Assembly (NCBI RefSeq): GCF_000214475.1
Contig: NZ_AFII01000001.1
Coordinates: 62,001 to 126,000, forward strand
DNA: 64,000 bases
From: Parvimonas sp. oral taxon 110 str. F0139
Lineage (GTDB): Bacteria > Bacillota > Clostridia > Tissierellales > Peptoniphilaceae
Reading direction: 5' to 3'
The notes under the pieces were generated by a model that was not told where the DNA came from, did not search any database, and saw nothing but the letters and a program-made list of their open reading frames with translations. Shown in pieces: positions 41,665 through 50,521 of the stretch; within the stretch, counting starts at the first letter, position 1; every line of letters begins with the position of its first letter. The translations under genes and the position numbers were made by a program.

Positions 41665-42384
41665 ATGGACAAACATTATATTCCTAACACCAAAGGTGTT
41701 ATATTTACAAATAAGAATAAATTTTCTTTCAGCATTGATTCAATTTTACTATCCTATTTTTCAAAAGTTAAAAAAGATAAGATATTAATTGATATCGGAG
41801 CAGGAACCGGAATAATAGGCTTTAGAATTAATTTTCTAAATAATTTAAAAACTGTATATCTTATAGAAATACAAAATGAAAATGCAAAGCTTATTGAGCA
41901 TAGTATTGTTGAAAATAAACTAAAAAATGTTGTCCTTTTAAATAAAGATTTAAAAGAATGTTATAACGATTTTGAAAATTCATCTGTTGATTATATTGTC
42001 TCAAATCCTCCATATAAAAAAATGAATACTGGAATATTAAATGAAGATGAGAATTTTTTGATTTCAAGATATGAATATGCACTTAAACTTGAAGATATTT
42101 TAGATTTTTCATATAAAAAACTAAAATCTTCAGGAAAAGTTTTTTTGATTTACAGTATGGAACGTTTGGTTGATGTTTTAAGTGAATCGAGAAAATTTAG
42201 ATTAGAGCCTAAAAGAATTCAATTTATTTCTACAAATATAGATAAAAAGCCACATCTGTTTATGGTTGAGCTAGTTAAAAACGGAAATAGTAATTTATTG
42301 GTTGAAAATAATATTTATATTTATAATAAAAATGGAGAATATACTGATAAGATTAAGGAGATATATTATGGACAGAATTTCTAA
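41665..42384 (+). CDS. trmN6: tRNA1(Val) (adenine-N6)-methyltransferase-like protein (YabB/TrmN6 family)
   Basis: SAM-dependent N6-adenine RNA methyltransferase. Motif I IDIGAGTGIIGFR (about residues 42-54) and the catalytic motif IVSNPPYKK (about 111-119) are visible. Length is 239 residues. The gene overlaps the start of rsmI (ATG at 42368); the yabB-yabC order is the same as in Bacillus subtilis, which supports the family assignment. tRNA target is by family inference only. Confidence 0.85.
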   Translation: MDKHYIPNTKGVIFTNKNKFSFSIDSILLSYFSKVKKDKILIDIGAGTGIIGFRINFLNNLKTVYLIEIQNENAKLIEHSIVENKLKNVVLLNKDLKECYNDFENSSVDYIVSNPPYKKMNTGILNEDENFLISRYEYALKLEDILDFSYKKLKSSGKVFLIYSMERLVDVLSESRKFRLEPKRIQFISTNIDKKPHLFMVELVKNGNSNLLVENNIYIYNKNGEYTDKIKEIYYGQNF

Positions 42385-43206
42385 TATTTATTTTATTCCA
42401 ACACCTATTGGTAATATGAAAGATATAACACTTAGAGCATTGGAAGTTTTAGAGAAAAGTGATATAATTTATTGTGAAGATACCAGAAACAGCTCAAACT
42501 TATTAAAATTTCATAATATAAATACTAAATTAGTATCATATCATAAATTTAATGAGAGCGAGAGAGTTGAAGAAATAATAAATAATATAGAAGATGGAAA
42601 AATTGTTTCTGTAATTTCAGATGCAGGAATGCCGATAATAAATGATCCTGGCTTTGTGATTTTACAGGAAGTTATAAAAAGAGATATATCTTATGAAATT
42701 TTACCCGGAGCATGTGCGTTGATAAATGGAATTTGTGGTAGCGGATTTGATGCGACAAGTTTTGTATATATGGGATTTGTTCCTAAAACGGATTCGGAAC
42801 GTAAAAAATATTTTCAAAGTTTTAAAAATATGAAAGTTACAGGAATATTCTATGAAAGTCCACATAGACTTTTAAAAACATTAAAATTTTTATATTCTTT
42901 ATTTGGAAATATAAATGTATGTGTATGTAGAGAACTAACAAAGTTATTTGAAGAGTACAAAAGAGGAAATTTAGAAGAAATTATTTCATATTATTCTGAA
43001 AAAGGAGTAAAAGGAGAGATAGTTCTTATAATAGAAAAAATATCTGATGAGAGAGTGGATATTGATATAAAAAAGAGATATTAAAATTAAAAGATGATGG
43101 ATATAGCACTAAGGACATTGTAAAATTGCTAAAAAATAATTATAATATTTCAAAAAATGAAGCGTATGAATTAGTATTGAATTTAGAAAACGAGGAGGAA
43201 AAATAA
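42368..43206 (+). CDS. rsmI: 16S rRNA (cytidine1402-2'-O)-methyltransferase (interrupted near the 3' end)
   Basis: Tetrapyrrole-methylase-fold enzyme that 2'-O-methylates C1402. It opens NIYFIPTPIGNMKDITLRALEVL, then YCEDTRNSSNLLKF, VSVISDAGMPIINDPGF and FYESPHRLLKTL. One missing A near 43071 truncates the ORF; restored, it ends in a helical KKEILKLKDDGYSTKDIVKLL...LVLNLENEEEK tail that is typical of RsmI, giving 279 residues. The start at 42368 follows AAGGAGATAT and overlaps the upstream methyltransferase. The stop codon abuts the next ATG. Confidence 0.93.
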
Positions 43207-43986
43207 ATGTCACAACAATTATTAAAAGAAAAACAATATCATATTGATATGAAAGCGGGAGATGTTGGAAGATATGTAATTTTACCAGGAGATCCAAAAA
43301 GATGTAAATTAATCGCTAAATATTTTGATGATGCGGTTTTAGTTGCAGATAATAGAGAATATGTAACATATACAGGATTTTTAGAAGGAGAAAAAGTTTC
43401 TGTAACAAGTACAGGAATTGGTGGAGCAAGTACATCAATAGCTGTTGAAGAATTGCATAAAATCGGCGCAGATACATTTATAAGAGTTGGTACTTGTGGT
43501 GGAATTGAATTAGATGTTGAAGCTGGAGATTTGGTAGTAGCAACTGGAGCAATAAGAATGGAAGGAACTTCAAAAGAATATGCACCAATAGAATTTCCTG
43601 CAGTTGCTGATTTTAATATCGTAAATGAACTTTCAAATGCTTGTATTGAAACAAATCAAAAATATCATGTTGGAGTGGTGCAATGTAAAGATGCATTCTA
43701 TGGACAACATCAACCTGAAACTAAACCGGTAAGCTATGAATTATTAAATAAATGGGAAGCTTGGAAAAGACTTCATACAAAGGCAAGTGAAATGGAATCA
43801 GCAGCACTATTTATAGTATCAAGTTATTTGAATACTAGAGCAGGTTCAATATTTTTGGTTGTAAACAATCAAGAAAGAGTTAAACAAAATCTTTCTAATA
43901 ATGTAATAGAAGATACAGATAGAGCAATAAAAACAGCAATACTTGCTCTTAGAAATCTTATTAAAAAAGATAGAGATAATAGATAA
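43207..43986 (+). CDS. udp: Uridine phosphorylase
   Basis: Cleaves uridine with phosphate to uracil and ribose-1-phosphate (nucleoside salvage). NP-1-family fold of 259 residues: [59 protein letters not shown], and the purine/uridine site [13 protein letters not shown]. The sequence QVGVVQ... equivalent is [16 protein letters not shown], matching uridine rather than purine enzymes. It starts directly at the end of rsmI with GAGGAGGAAAA as ribosome binding site. Confidence 0.9.
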   Translation: MSQQLLKEKQYHIDMKAGDVGRYVILPGDPKRCKLIAKYFDDAVLVADNREYVTYTGFLEGEKVSVTSTGIGGASTSIAVEELHKIGADTFIRVGTCGGIELDVEAGDLVVATGAIRMEGTSKEYAPIEFPAVADFNIVNELSNACIETNQKYHVGVVQCKDAFYGQHQPETKPVSYELLNKWEAWKRLHTKASEMESAALFIVSSYLNTRAGSIFLVVNNQERVKQNLSNNVIEDTDRAIKTAILALRNLIKKDRDNR

Positions 43987-44061
43987 TATAGATAGACTTT
44001 ATAAATTTAAGAATTTACTTATTTTTAAAAAATAAAGTTAATAATAAATGCTCTAAATTGC

Positions 44062-44090
44062 TTGACAATTGATTTACTTTGTGTTATTAT
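44062..44090 (+). promoter_or_regulatory. Promoter of the rpmG-secE-nusG operon
   Basis: TTGACA at 44062-44067, 17-bp spacer, TATTAT at 44085-44090. Confidence 0.75.
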
Positions 44091-44148
44091 CTTATGAGTA
44101 ATATAATGTATAATTATGTTCAAATTTAGCTTTCAAGGAGGTGTTTCT

Positions 44149-44298
44149 ATGAGAGATAAAGTTGTGTTGGCATGTACAGAATGTAAAAATAGAAATTACA
44201 ATACTAAAAAGAACAAAAAAGTTACAACTAACAGAATTGAATTGAATAAGTATTGTAAGTTTTGTAAAAAACACACTCTTCACAGAGAAACAAAATAG
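44149..44298 (+). CDS. rpmG: Ribosomal protein L33, zinc-type
   Basis: 49-residue large-subunit protein. Four zinc-ligand cysteines are present (CTEC near residue 9 and CKFC near 36), so this is the zinc-containing (C+) form. The ATG at 44149 follows AAGGAGGTG; an upstream in-frame start would add an untypical extension. rpmG-secE-nusG is the classic order. Confidence 0.96.
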   Translation: MRDKVVLACTECKNRNYNTKKNKKVTTNRIELNKYCKFCKKHTLHRETK

Positions 44299-44320
44299 TT
44301 AGAGATTGGAGGAGAGTAGT

Positions 44321-44527
44321 ATGACAACAAAAACTACTGATCAAAAACAAAAGAAAACTAGCTTTATGCGTGGAGTTCGTCATGAATTTAAGAAAATAGT
44401 ATGGCCTTCTAAAAAAAGTGTTTTTTATTATAGCCTTGCAGTAGTTACAATTTCTATAATTAGTTCAGCTATAATTTGGGGATTGGATAATGTATTAAAA
44501 AAATTGTTAGGTTTAATTATCCATTAA
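44321..44527 (+). CDS. secE: Preprotein translocase subunit SecE
   Basis: Small essential Sec channel subunit, 68 residues from the ATG at 44321 after TTGGAGGAGAG. It has the conserved amphipathic segment GVRHEFKKIVWPSKK followed by one transmembrane helix (YYSLAVVTISIISSAIIWGL). nusG follows. Confidence 0.95.
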   Translation: MTTKTTDQKQKKTSFMRGVRHEFKKIVWPSKKSVFYYSLAVVTISIISSAIIWGLDNVLKKLLGLIIH

Positions 44528-44560
44528 TTATGAAGGAGGGAAGGACTTTAGTCCGCTTAT

Positions 44561-45100
44561 ATGACAACAGAAGAATTAAAGGATATTAAAGAAAAAGAAG
44601 CTAAATGGTATGTAGTACATACATATTCAGGGCATGAAAACAAAGTAAAGGCTAATATCGAAAAGTTAGTTGTAAATCGTGGAAATGACATTGATATATT
44701 TGAAGTTGTTGTTCCAACGGTTAAAGAAGAAACAGAAACTGGAAAAATTAAAGAAAAACAATTATTTCCTGGATATGTTTTAGTTAAAATGATAATAACA
44801 GATATCTCATGGTATTTAGTTAGAAATACTAGAGGGGTAACTGGATTTGTAGGGTCAGGTAATAAACCTGTACCACTATCTGAAAAAGAAGTAGAAACAT
44901 TAGGTGTTTCTGCAAAACCATATAATGATGTGGAAATTAATGAAGGAGATTCTATTACAATTATAGATGGAGCATTTAAGGACTTAACTGCAAAAGTAAT
45001 AGAAGTATCTCACGAAAATGGTAAATTAAAAGCTTTCGTTTCTTTATTTGGAAGAGATACGCTTGCTGAATTGGATTTTAGTGACGTAATAAAAAATTAA
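44561..45100 (+). CDS. nusG: Transcription elongation/antitermination factor NusG
   Basis: Binds RNA polymerase via the N-terminal NGN domain (WYVVHTYSGHENKVKANIEKLV; LFPGYVLVKM; RNTRGVTGFVG) and has a C-terminal KOW domain (GDSITIIDGAFKDLTAKVIEV). Length is 179 residues. It lies in the rpmG-secE-nusG-rplK-rplA gene order. Confidence 0.97.
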   Translation: MTTEELKDIKEKEAKWYVVHTYSGHENKVKANIEKLVVNRGNDIDIFEVVVPTVKEETETGKIKEKQLFPGYVLVKMIITDISWYLVRNTRGVTGFVGSGNKPVPLSEKEVETLGVSAKPYNDVEINEGDSITIIDGAFKDLTAKVIEVSHENGKLKAFVSLFGRDTLAELDFSDVIKN

Positions 45101-45143
45101 ATTTGAAAATAATTTGAAAAACATTCAAAACAGAGATATACGA

Positions 45144-45176
45144 GAGTGGGAGGGTTTTAGCACCCGAAAACCACAT
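45144..45176 (+). promoter_or_regulatory. L1-type autoregulatory site before rplK
   Basis: GTGG-GAG-GG(loop)CC-CGAAAA-CCAC at 45146-45174 forms two short helices joined by an asymmetric internal loop, just upstream of the rplK ribosome binding site. GTGGGAG leaders before rplK/rplA are known L1-binding mRNA sites that mimic the 23S rRNA L1 stalk. A second copy is at 45632. Confidence 0.65.
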
Positions 45177-45200
45177 TAGTTTTTAAGGAGGAACTATAAA

Positions 45201-45625
45201 ATGGCTAAAAAAGTACAAGCATTAGTAAAATTACAAATTCCAGCAGGAAAGGCGACTCCTGCTCCACCAGTAGGTACTGCACTTGGACCTCATGGTGTAA
45301 ATATAATGCAATTTACAAAAGAATTTAACGCAAAGACAGCTGACCAAGCTGGATTAATTATTCCAGTTGTATTGACTGTTTACCAAGATAGATCATTTAC
45401 ATTCATTACAAAGACTCCACCGGTACCAGTATTAATTAAGAAAAATTAGGTATCGAATCAGGATCAAAAGTACCAAACAAAACTAAAGTTGGTAATTTAA
45501 CTAAAGAACAAGTTAGAGAAATTGCAGAAATGAAAATGCCTGACTTGAATGCTGCCACTATTGAAGCGGCTATAAGCATGGTTAAAGGTACTGCTAGAAG
45601 TATGGGAATAACTGTAGAAGAGTAA
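45201..45625 (+). CDS. rplK: Ribosomal protein L11 (interrupted frame)
   Basis: Large-subunit GTPase-centre protein. The N-terminal part [30 protein letters not shown] is canonical. After [14 protein letters not shown] one A is missing in the run at 45442-45446, and the remainder ([19 protein letters not shown]...[12 protein letters not shown]) continues one frame over. Restoring the base gives 141 residues, the standard L11 length. Because rplK is very rarely dispensable, this is strong evidence that the shift is a sequence error. Confidence 0.95.
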
Positions 45626-45631
45626 TATTAC

Positions 45632-45655
45632 GTGGGAGCAAAAAGCGAACACCAC
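45632..45655 (+). promoter_or_regulatory. Second L1-type site before rplA
   Basis: GTGG-GAG-CaaaaaG-CGAACA-CCAC, with the same conserved internal-loop bases (GAG and CGAANA) as the site before rplK but a different apical stem, directly before the AAGGAGG of rplA. Confidence 0.6.
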
Positions 45656-45668
45656 AAGGAGGATATAA

Positions 45669-46364
45669 ATGAAAAAAGGTAGAAAATATTTAGAAAGTTT
45701 AAAATTAATAGATAAAACAAACTTATATGATTTAAAAGAAGCATGTGAGTTAGCTGTAAAAACTTCAACTGCAAAATTTGATGAAACAGTTGAATTACAT
45801 GTTAAATTAGGTGTTGATTCAAGACACGCTGATCAACAAGTTAGAGGTACAGTAGTATTACCTCATGGAACTGGTAAAACTTTAAGAGTTTTAGTTTTAT
45901 GTAAAGAAAATAAAGTTCAAGAAGCTAAAGATGCTGGGGCAGATTATGTTGGAGCAGATGATCTTATTCAAAAAATTCAAACTGAAAACTGGTTTGATTT
46001 TGATGTAATAGTAGCAACTCCAGATATGATGGGTGTTGTAGGTAGAATTGGTAAAGTTTTAGGACCTAAAGGTTTAATGCCAAACCCTAAATCAGGAACA
46101 GTTACATTTGACATTGCTAACGCAGTTAAAGAAATTAAAGCTGGTAAGGTTGAATACAGAGTTGATAAAGCAAACATCGTTCACTGTCCAGTTGGAAAAG
46201 TTTCTTTTGGTGCTGAAAAAATAGAAGAAAATTTAAGAACTATAATTACTGCTATTATAAAAGCTAAACCATCAGCAGCTAAAGGAAAATATTTAAAATC
46301 AGTTTCTATTGCAACTACAATGGGACCTGGAATAAAATTAGCTTCTACTAAATTAGGAGAATAA
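45669..46364 (+). CDS. rplA: Ribosomal protein L1
   Basis: Two-domain L1-stalk protein of 231 residues: [15 protein letters not shown] start, [22 protein letters not shown], the inserted domain [19 protein letters not shown], and the C-terminal [17 protein letters not shown]. It probably represses its own operon through the two leader sites. A terminator follows at 46375, so rplJ-rplL-rpoBC, often next in Firmicutes, do not follow here. Confidence 0.97.
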   Translation: MKKGRKYLESLKLIDKTNLYDLKEACELAVKTSTAKFDETVELHVKLGVDSRHADQQVRGTVVLPHGTGKTLRVLVLCKENKVQEAKDAGADYVGADDLIQKIQTENWFDFDVIVATPDMMGVVGRIGKVLGPKGLMPNPKSGTVTFDIANAVKEIKAGKVEYRVDKANIVHCPVGKVSFGAEKIEENLRTIITAIIKAKPSAAKGKYLKSVSIATTMGPGIKLASTKLGE

Positions 46365-46374
46365 TTAATAATTT

Positions 46375-46397
46375 AGACACCATAAGGTGTCTTTTTT
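46375..46397 (+). terminator. Terminator of the rplK-rplA operon
   Basis: AGACACC-ATAA-GGTGTCT followed by TTTTT. The first 66-bp repeat unit starts directly after it. Confidence 0.9.
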
Positions 46398-46595
46398 ATT
46401 GTGAAACAACAAGGTTCCCGGGTACCCACCTGATGCGAAGCATCATGGAAGGGTGGGGTTATTATTGTGAAACAACAAGGTTCCCGGGTACCCACCTGAT
46501 GCGAAGCATCATGGAAGGGTGGGGTTATTATTGTGAAACAACAAGGTTCCCGGGTACCCACCTGATGCGAAGCATCATGGAAGGGTGGGGTTCTT
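46398..46595. repeat. Triplicated 66-bp structured repeat, array A
   Basis: Three essentially identical 66-bp units start at 46398, 46464 and 46530. Each reads ATTGTGAAACAACAAG, then a near-palindrome GGTTCCCGGGTACC, then ACCCACC, a TGATGC-GAA-GCATCA hairpin, and GGGTGGGG that pairs with ACCCACC. The units are much more GC-rich than the surroundings. Units follow the rplA terminator. Because 66 is divisible by three, spurious ORFs cross them on both strands. Confidence 0.95.
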
Positions 46596-46612
46596 ATTTT
46601 TAAATAAATTTT

Positions 46613-46650
46613 TAAAAGATTATCTGTTATTTAAAGATAATCTTTTTTAT
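46613..46650 (+). terminator. Terminator after repeat array A
   Basis: AAAGATTATCT / AGATAATCTTT with a T-run, between array A and the next promoter. Confidence 0.8.
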
Positions 46651-46677
46651 TTATAATAAAAATCAATCTTAAAGATA

Positions 46678-46738
46678 TTGAAAAGCAATATTAAAAATGC
46701 TATAATATATTTAAACGACGACTACGTCGTTTAAATAT
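46678..46738 (+). promoter_or_regulatory. Promoter of the ABC/ECF operon with a long palindromic operator
   Basis: TTGAAA at 46678-46683, 17-bp spacer, TATAAT at 46701-46706. Directly downstream is a perfect inverted repeat, ATATTTAAACGAC-gactac-GTCGTTTAAATAT (46707-46738), over the transcription start. It is a likely repressor site or a 5' stem-loop; the regulator is unknown. Confidence 0.7.
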
Positions 46739-46809
46739 AAATACTTATTCAATTTATTTATAGCATTGATTTGTAATATATTGAATATTTAATAAAATAG
46801 GAGGATTTA

Positions 46810-48546
46810 ATGGATATTTATAAGAAATTATTCAAATATGTGCCTGATAAAAAATTTCTCGTATATATAGCTATTTTTATGAGTGTTATTTCTTCAGCAC
46901 TTTCAATTTTACCGTATTGGTATTTGTATAAATTTTTGAATGAATTTTTGTTAAAAAAAGATTTTACTCAAGCTAAAAATTATGCGATTACCATTTTTAT
47001 TATTATGATTGTACAATCTTTAATTTATTTTATTTCAGTAGGATTTACTCATCTATTTGCTTTTAGATTAGAAACAAATCTTAGAAAAGCAGGAATAAGT
47101 CATTTAATGAAAGCTTCATTTTCTTTTTTTGATGTTAATGAATCAGGGAGAATCAGAAAAATAATAGATGATAATGCCAGTGATACTCATATGATAGTTG
47201 CACATTTAATTCCTGATATTACTGTTGCGGTAGTAACGCCTATACTTTTATTTGTAATAATGTTTTCTGTAGATATTTATTTAGGTATAGCTACTGTTAT
47301 TTTAACTATTTTATCTGCTATTTTTACTAAACTTATGTATGGAGATATTAAGTTTATGGAAAAATATAATAAAGCACTTGAAAGAGTTAATAGTGAGGCA
47401 GTTGAATATGTTAGAGGTATGCAAGTGTTAAAGATATTTAAAGCTTCAATATTTTCTTTTAAATCATTTTATGATTCTATCGTTGACTACTCTAAAACTG
47501 CTTATGAGTATAGTAAAAGCTGTAAACAGCCTTATGTTATGTTTCAAATTGTTTTACTTGGCGCAGCTGCTTTCGTAATTCCATTTGCAATCATGTTTTC
47601 AAAGGGTACAGAAAATAATGTAGTAATAATGATTAAATTAATTTTTTTCACATGTTTTATTGGAACTTTGTTTAGTTGTCTTATGAGAATTATGTATGTT
47701 GGAATGCATCAATATATGGCAACGCAAGCAGTAGAAAAATTAGAAAATCTTTTTACAGAAATGGAAGCAAATGATATTAAGTTTGGAAATAATAAAGAAT
47801 TTTCTGGTTATGATATAGAATTTAGAAATGTTAGTTTTAAATATGATACTGCTAATATTTTGGAAAATTTAAGTTTTAGACTTGAAGAAAACAAAACTTA
47901 TGCTTTGGTTGGTTCATCAGGTGGTGGTAAGTCAACCATCGCAAAATTAATTTCCGGTTTTTATAATATTGATGAGGGAGCAATTTTAATTGGAGGGAAA
48001 AATATTTCTACTTATTCAAGGGAAGCTCTTATGAATAATATCTCATTTGTTTTTCAAAATTCAAAACTTTTTAAGACGACAATTTTTGAAAATGTAAAGA
48101 TCGGAAATGAAAATGCTAGTTATGAAGAAGTCATGAATGCTTTAAAATTAGCAAGATGTGGAGATATTTTAGATAAATTTGAAACTCGAGAAAATACTGT
48201 AATAGGATCAAAGGGAGTTCATCTTTCAGGTGGAGAAATTCAGAGAATTGCAATTGCCAGAGCAATTTTAAAAGATGCTAAGATTATAATTTTAGATGAG
48301 GCTTCAGCAGCATCTGATCCGGAAAATGAACATGAAATACAATTAGCTTTTTCTAATTTAATGAAAGATAAAACTGTAATTATGATTGCGCATAGATTGA
48401 GTTCAATTAGAAATGTTGATGAAATATTGGTTGTTGATAACGGAAAAATTATTGAAAGAGGAACAGATAGAGAGCTTATGGAAATTGATGGAAGATATAA
48501 ATTTTTACAAGATTTATTCTCTCAAGCAAATGAATGGAGGATATAA
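46810..48546 (+). CDS. ABC transporter, fused permease-ATPase, first of a pair
   Basis: Half-transporter of 578 residues with six N-terminal membrane helices (to about residue 300) and a C-terminal ATPase: Walker A GSSGGGKST, Q-loop VFQNSKLF, signature LSGGEIQRIAIARA, Walker B IIILDEASAASD, H-loop IAHRLSS. It resembles the YbtP/YbtQ-like paired exporter-fold proteins that import metal-siderophore type substrates, often found with an MptD-family ECF transporter, as here. The second half follows directly, so they probably form a heterodimer. Confidence 0.88.
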   Translation: MDIYKKLFKYVPDKKFLVYIAIFMSVISSALSILPYWYLYKFLNEFLLKKDFTQAKNYAITIFIIMIVQSLIYFISVGFTHLFAFRLETNLRKAGISHLMKASFSFFDVNESGRIRKIIDDNASDTHMIVAHLIPDITVAVVTPILLFVIMFSVDIYLGIATVILTILSAIFTKLMYGDIKFMEKYNKALERVNSEAVEYVRGMQVLKIFKASIFSFKSFYDSIVDYSKTAYEYSKSCKQPYVMFQIVLLGAAAFVIPFAIMFSKGTENNVVIMIKLIFFTCFIGTLFSCLMRIMYVGMHQYMATQAVEKLENLFTEMEANDIKFGNNKEFSGYDIEFRNVSFKYDTANILENLSFRLEENKTYALVGSSGGGKSTIAKLISGFYNIDEGAILIGGKNISTYSREALMNNISFVFQNSKLFKTTIFENVKIGNENASYEEVMNALKLARCGDILDKFETRENTVIGSKGVHLSGGEIQRIAIARAILKDAKIIILDEASAASDPENEHEIQLAFSNLMKDKTVIMIAHRLSSIRNVDEILVVDNGKIIERGTDRELMEIDGRYKFLQDLFSQANEWRI

Positions 48547-48548
48547 TT

Positions 48549-50263
48549 ATGAAAATGCTTAAAAGAATGTTTCAATTAACTGATAAGGGAACTGCCGGAA
48601 TCATAAAGGCATCAATAGCATCATTCTTTTCATATTGTAGTTTAATGATTCCTATGATTTTACTTATGTTTTTTATTCAAAATGTTATTGAAGGGAAAGA
48701 AAATACTATTTCTTTCTTTGTAATAGGAATATTAATTATGCTACTTATAATGTATATTCTTATGTCAATAGAATACGACTGTTTGTATAACGAAACATAT
48801 AAAGAAAGTGCAAATATTAGAATAGAAATAGCAGAGATTTTAAGAAAATTACCACTTTCTTTTTTTCAAAGCATGATGTTTCAGATTTGTCTCAAACAAT
48901 TATGAAAGATGTTTCAGTTATTGAACATGCAATAAGTCATGCTATTCCAAAGGCTATAGGACTTATATTTTATTTAATAATAATAGTAATAATGTTATTA
49001 ATTTATAATTTCAAACTTGCTCTTTGTATTTTAATTCCTATTATTTTGGCAACTGGGTTCATATTAATTACAAAAAGAATACAAGTTAACGGAAATAAAA
49101 AATATTATAATGTTATGAGAGGTATTTCAGAAGATTTCCAAGAATCAATTGAATTACAACAAGAGATAAAAAGTTATGGACAAGTAGATAAAATTACTAA
49201 AAAAATATATGATGATATTGACTATTCAGAAAAAATTCATATAAGTGCTGAAGGAAAAATGGTGCTTCCATTGAGTATTTCAACAAATATACAAAATTTA
49301 ACTTTAGGAGCTACGATTTTATTTGGAACAGCTTTATATTTAAAGGGTGAGGCGTCTATTCTTTATCTAATCGGTTATATAATGTGTGCTTCAAAGATTA
49401 TTGATGCTGTAAATGGTATGCTTTCAAATTTTGCGGAACTTATGTATTTGGATGGAAATTTACAAAGAATTAGAGAATTAAGAAGTACCAAAATCCAAAC
49501 TGGAGAAGCTAAGGAACTTCATAATTTTGATATAGAATTCAAAAATGTTGAGTTTGGATATGGAGAAAACAAAGTAATTAATGATATTTCATTTGTTGCA
49601 AAACAAGGTGAAGTTACCGCATTAGTTGGACCTTCAGGTTGTGGAAAAACAACAGTTCTGAGATTGATGTCAAGATTGTATGACTATGATAGCGGAAAGA
49701 TAATTATAGATGGAAATGATATAAAGGGTATTGAAACAGAGAGTCTTTTTGAAAATATTTCAATAGTTTTTCAAGAAGTTACATTGTTTAATACTTCAAT
49801 TTTAGAAAATATCAGATTTGGAAATAAAAATGCAACTGATGACCAAGTTAAAGAAGCTGCAAGACTTGCTAATTGTGAAGAATTTATTGAAAAATTACCT
49901 GAGAAATATAATACCTTAATCGGAGAAAATGGAAGTAAGTTATCAGGAGGCGAAAGGCAGAGAATTTCGATTGCACGTGCTTTTTTAAAGAATGCTCCAA
50001 TAATTTTACTTGATGAAATTAGTGCAAGTCTTGATGTTGAAAATGAAATGAAAATACAAGAAAGTTTAAATAAACTTATTAAAAATAAAACTGTATTAGT
50101 AATTTCACATAGAATGAAGTCTATAGAAAATGCAAATAAAATAATAGTAATGGAAAATGGAAAAATAGAATCTCAAGGTAATCACAATGAACTTTTAGAA
50201 AAATCTAAAGTTTATAATACTATGGTTAAAAATTCTAGTTTAGCTGAAAATTATAGTTATTAA
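48549..50263 (+). CDS. ABC transporter, fused permease-ATPase, second of a pair (interrupted frame)
   Basis: Partner of the preceding gene. Six membrane helices precede an ATPase domain with GPSGCGKTT, VFQEVTLFNTS, LSGGERQRISIARA, IILLDEISASLD and ISHRMKS. The frame is broken in the T run near 48865 (one missing T); rejoined it reads LSFFSKHDVSDLSQTIM, a conserved intracellular-loop segment of this family. Corrected length is 571 residues. The ATG at 48549 follows TGGAGGATAT. The substrate is not predictable beyond the context of a metal or siderophore-like compound. Confidence 0.87.
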
Positions 50264-50293
50264 TATATGAACGCTGTTTTTACAGCGCTTTAT

Positions 50294-50491
50294 ATTGTGA
50301 AACAACAAGGTTCCCGGGTACCCACCCGATGCGAAGCATCGAGGAAGGGTGGGGTTGTTATTGTGAAACAACAAGGTTCCCGGGTACCCACCCGATGCGA
50401 AGCATCGAGGAAGGGTGGGGTTGTTATTGTGAAACAACAAGGTTCCCGGGTACCCACCCGATGCGAAGCATCGAGGAAGGGTGGGGTTCTT
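50294..50491. repeat. Triplicated 66-bp structured repeat, array B
   Basis: Three essentially identical 66-bp units start at 50294, 50360 and 50426. They differ from array A at four positions, including the base pair closing the internal hairpin (CGATGC-GAA-GCATCG instead of TGATGC-GAA-GCATCA), a compensatory change. Array B follows a small CGCTGT-TTTT-ACAGCG hairpin (50272-50287) at the end of the second ABC gene and ends about 30 bases before ecfT. Confidence 0.95.
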
Positions 50492-50521
50492 ATTAATTTT
50501 TAATCGATTGGGGGAATTTAT

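Noticed and set aside
43987..44148. A tRNA gene before rpmG, as often found next to secE
   Set aside because: No cloverleaf or TTCGAATC-like T-loop is visible; the gap is AT-rich and holds the rpmG promoter.
45440..45450. Programmed frameshift in rplK
   Set aside because: No slippery heptamer with a downstream structure is evident, L11 is not known to use frameshifting, and many unrelated genes here show the same run-associated loss.
46373..46595. ORFs across 66-bp repeat array A on the minus strand
   Set aside because: The unit length is divisible by three, so stop-free frames are automatic; there is no ribosome binding site and the peptide is a simple tandem copy.
46398..46595. 66-bp arrays as a mini CRISPR
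   Set aside because: There are no unique spacers; whole units are identical end to end.
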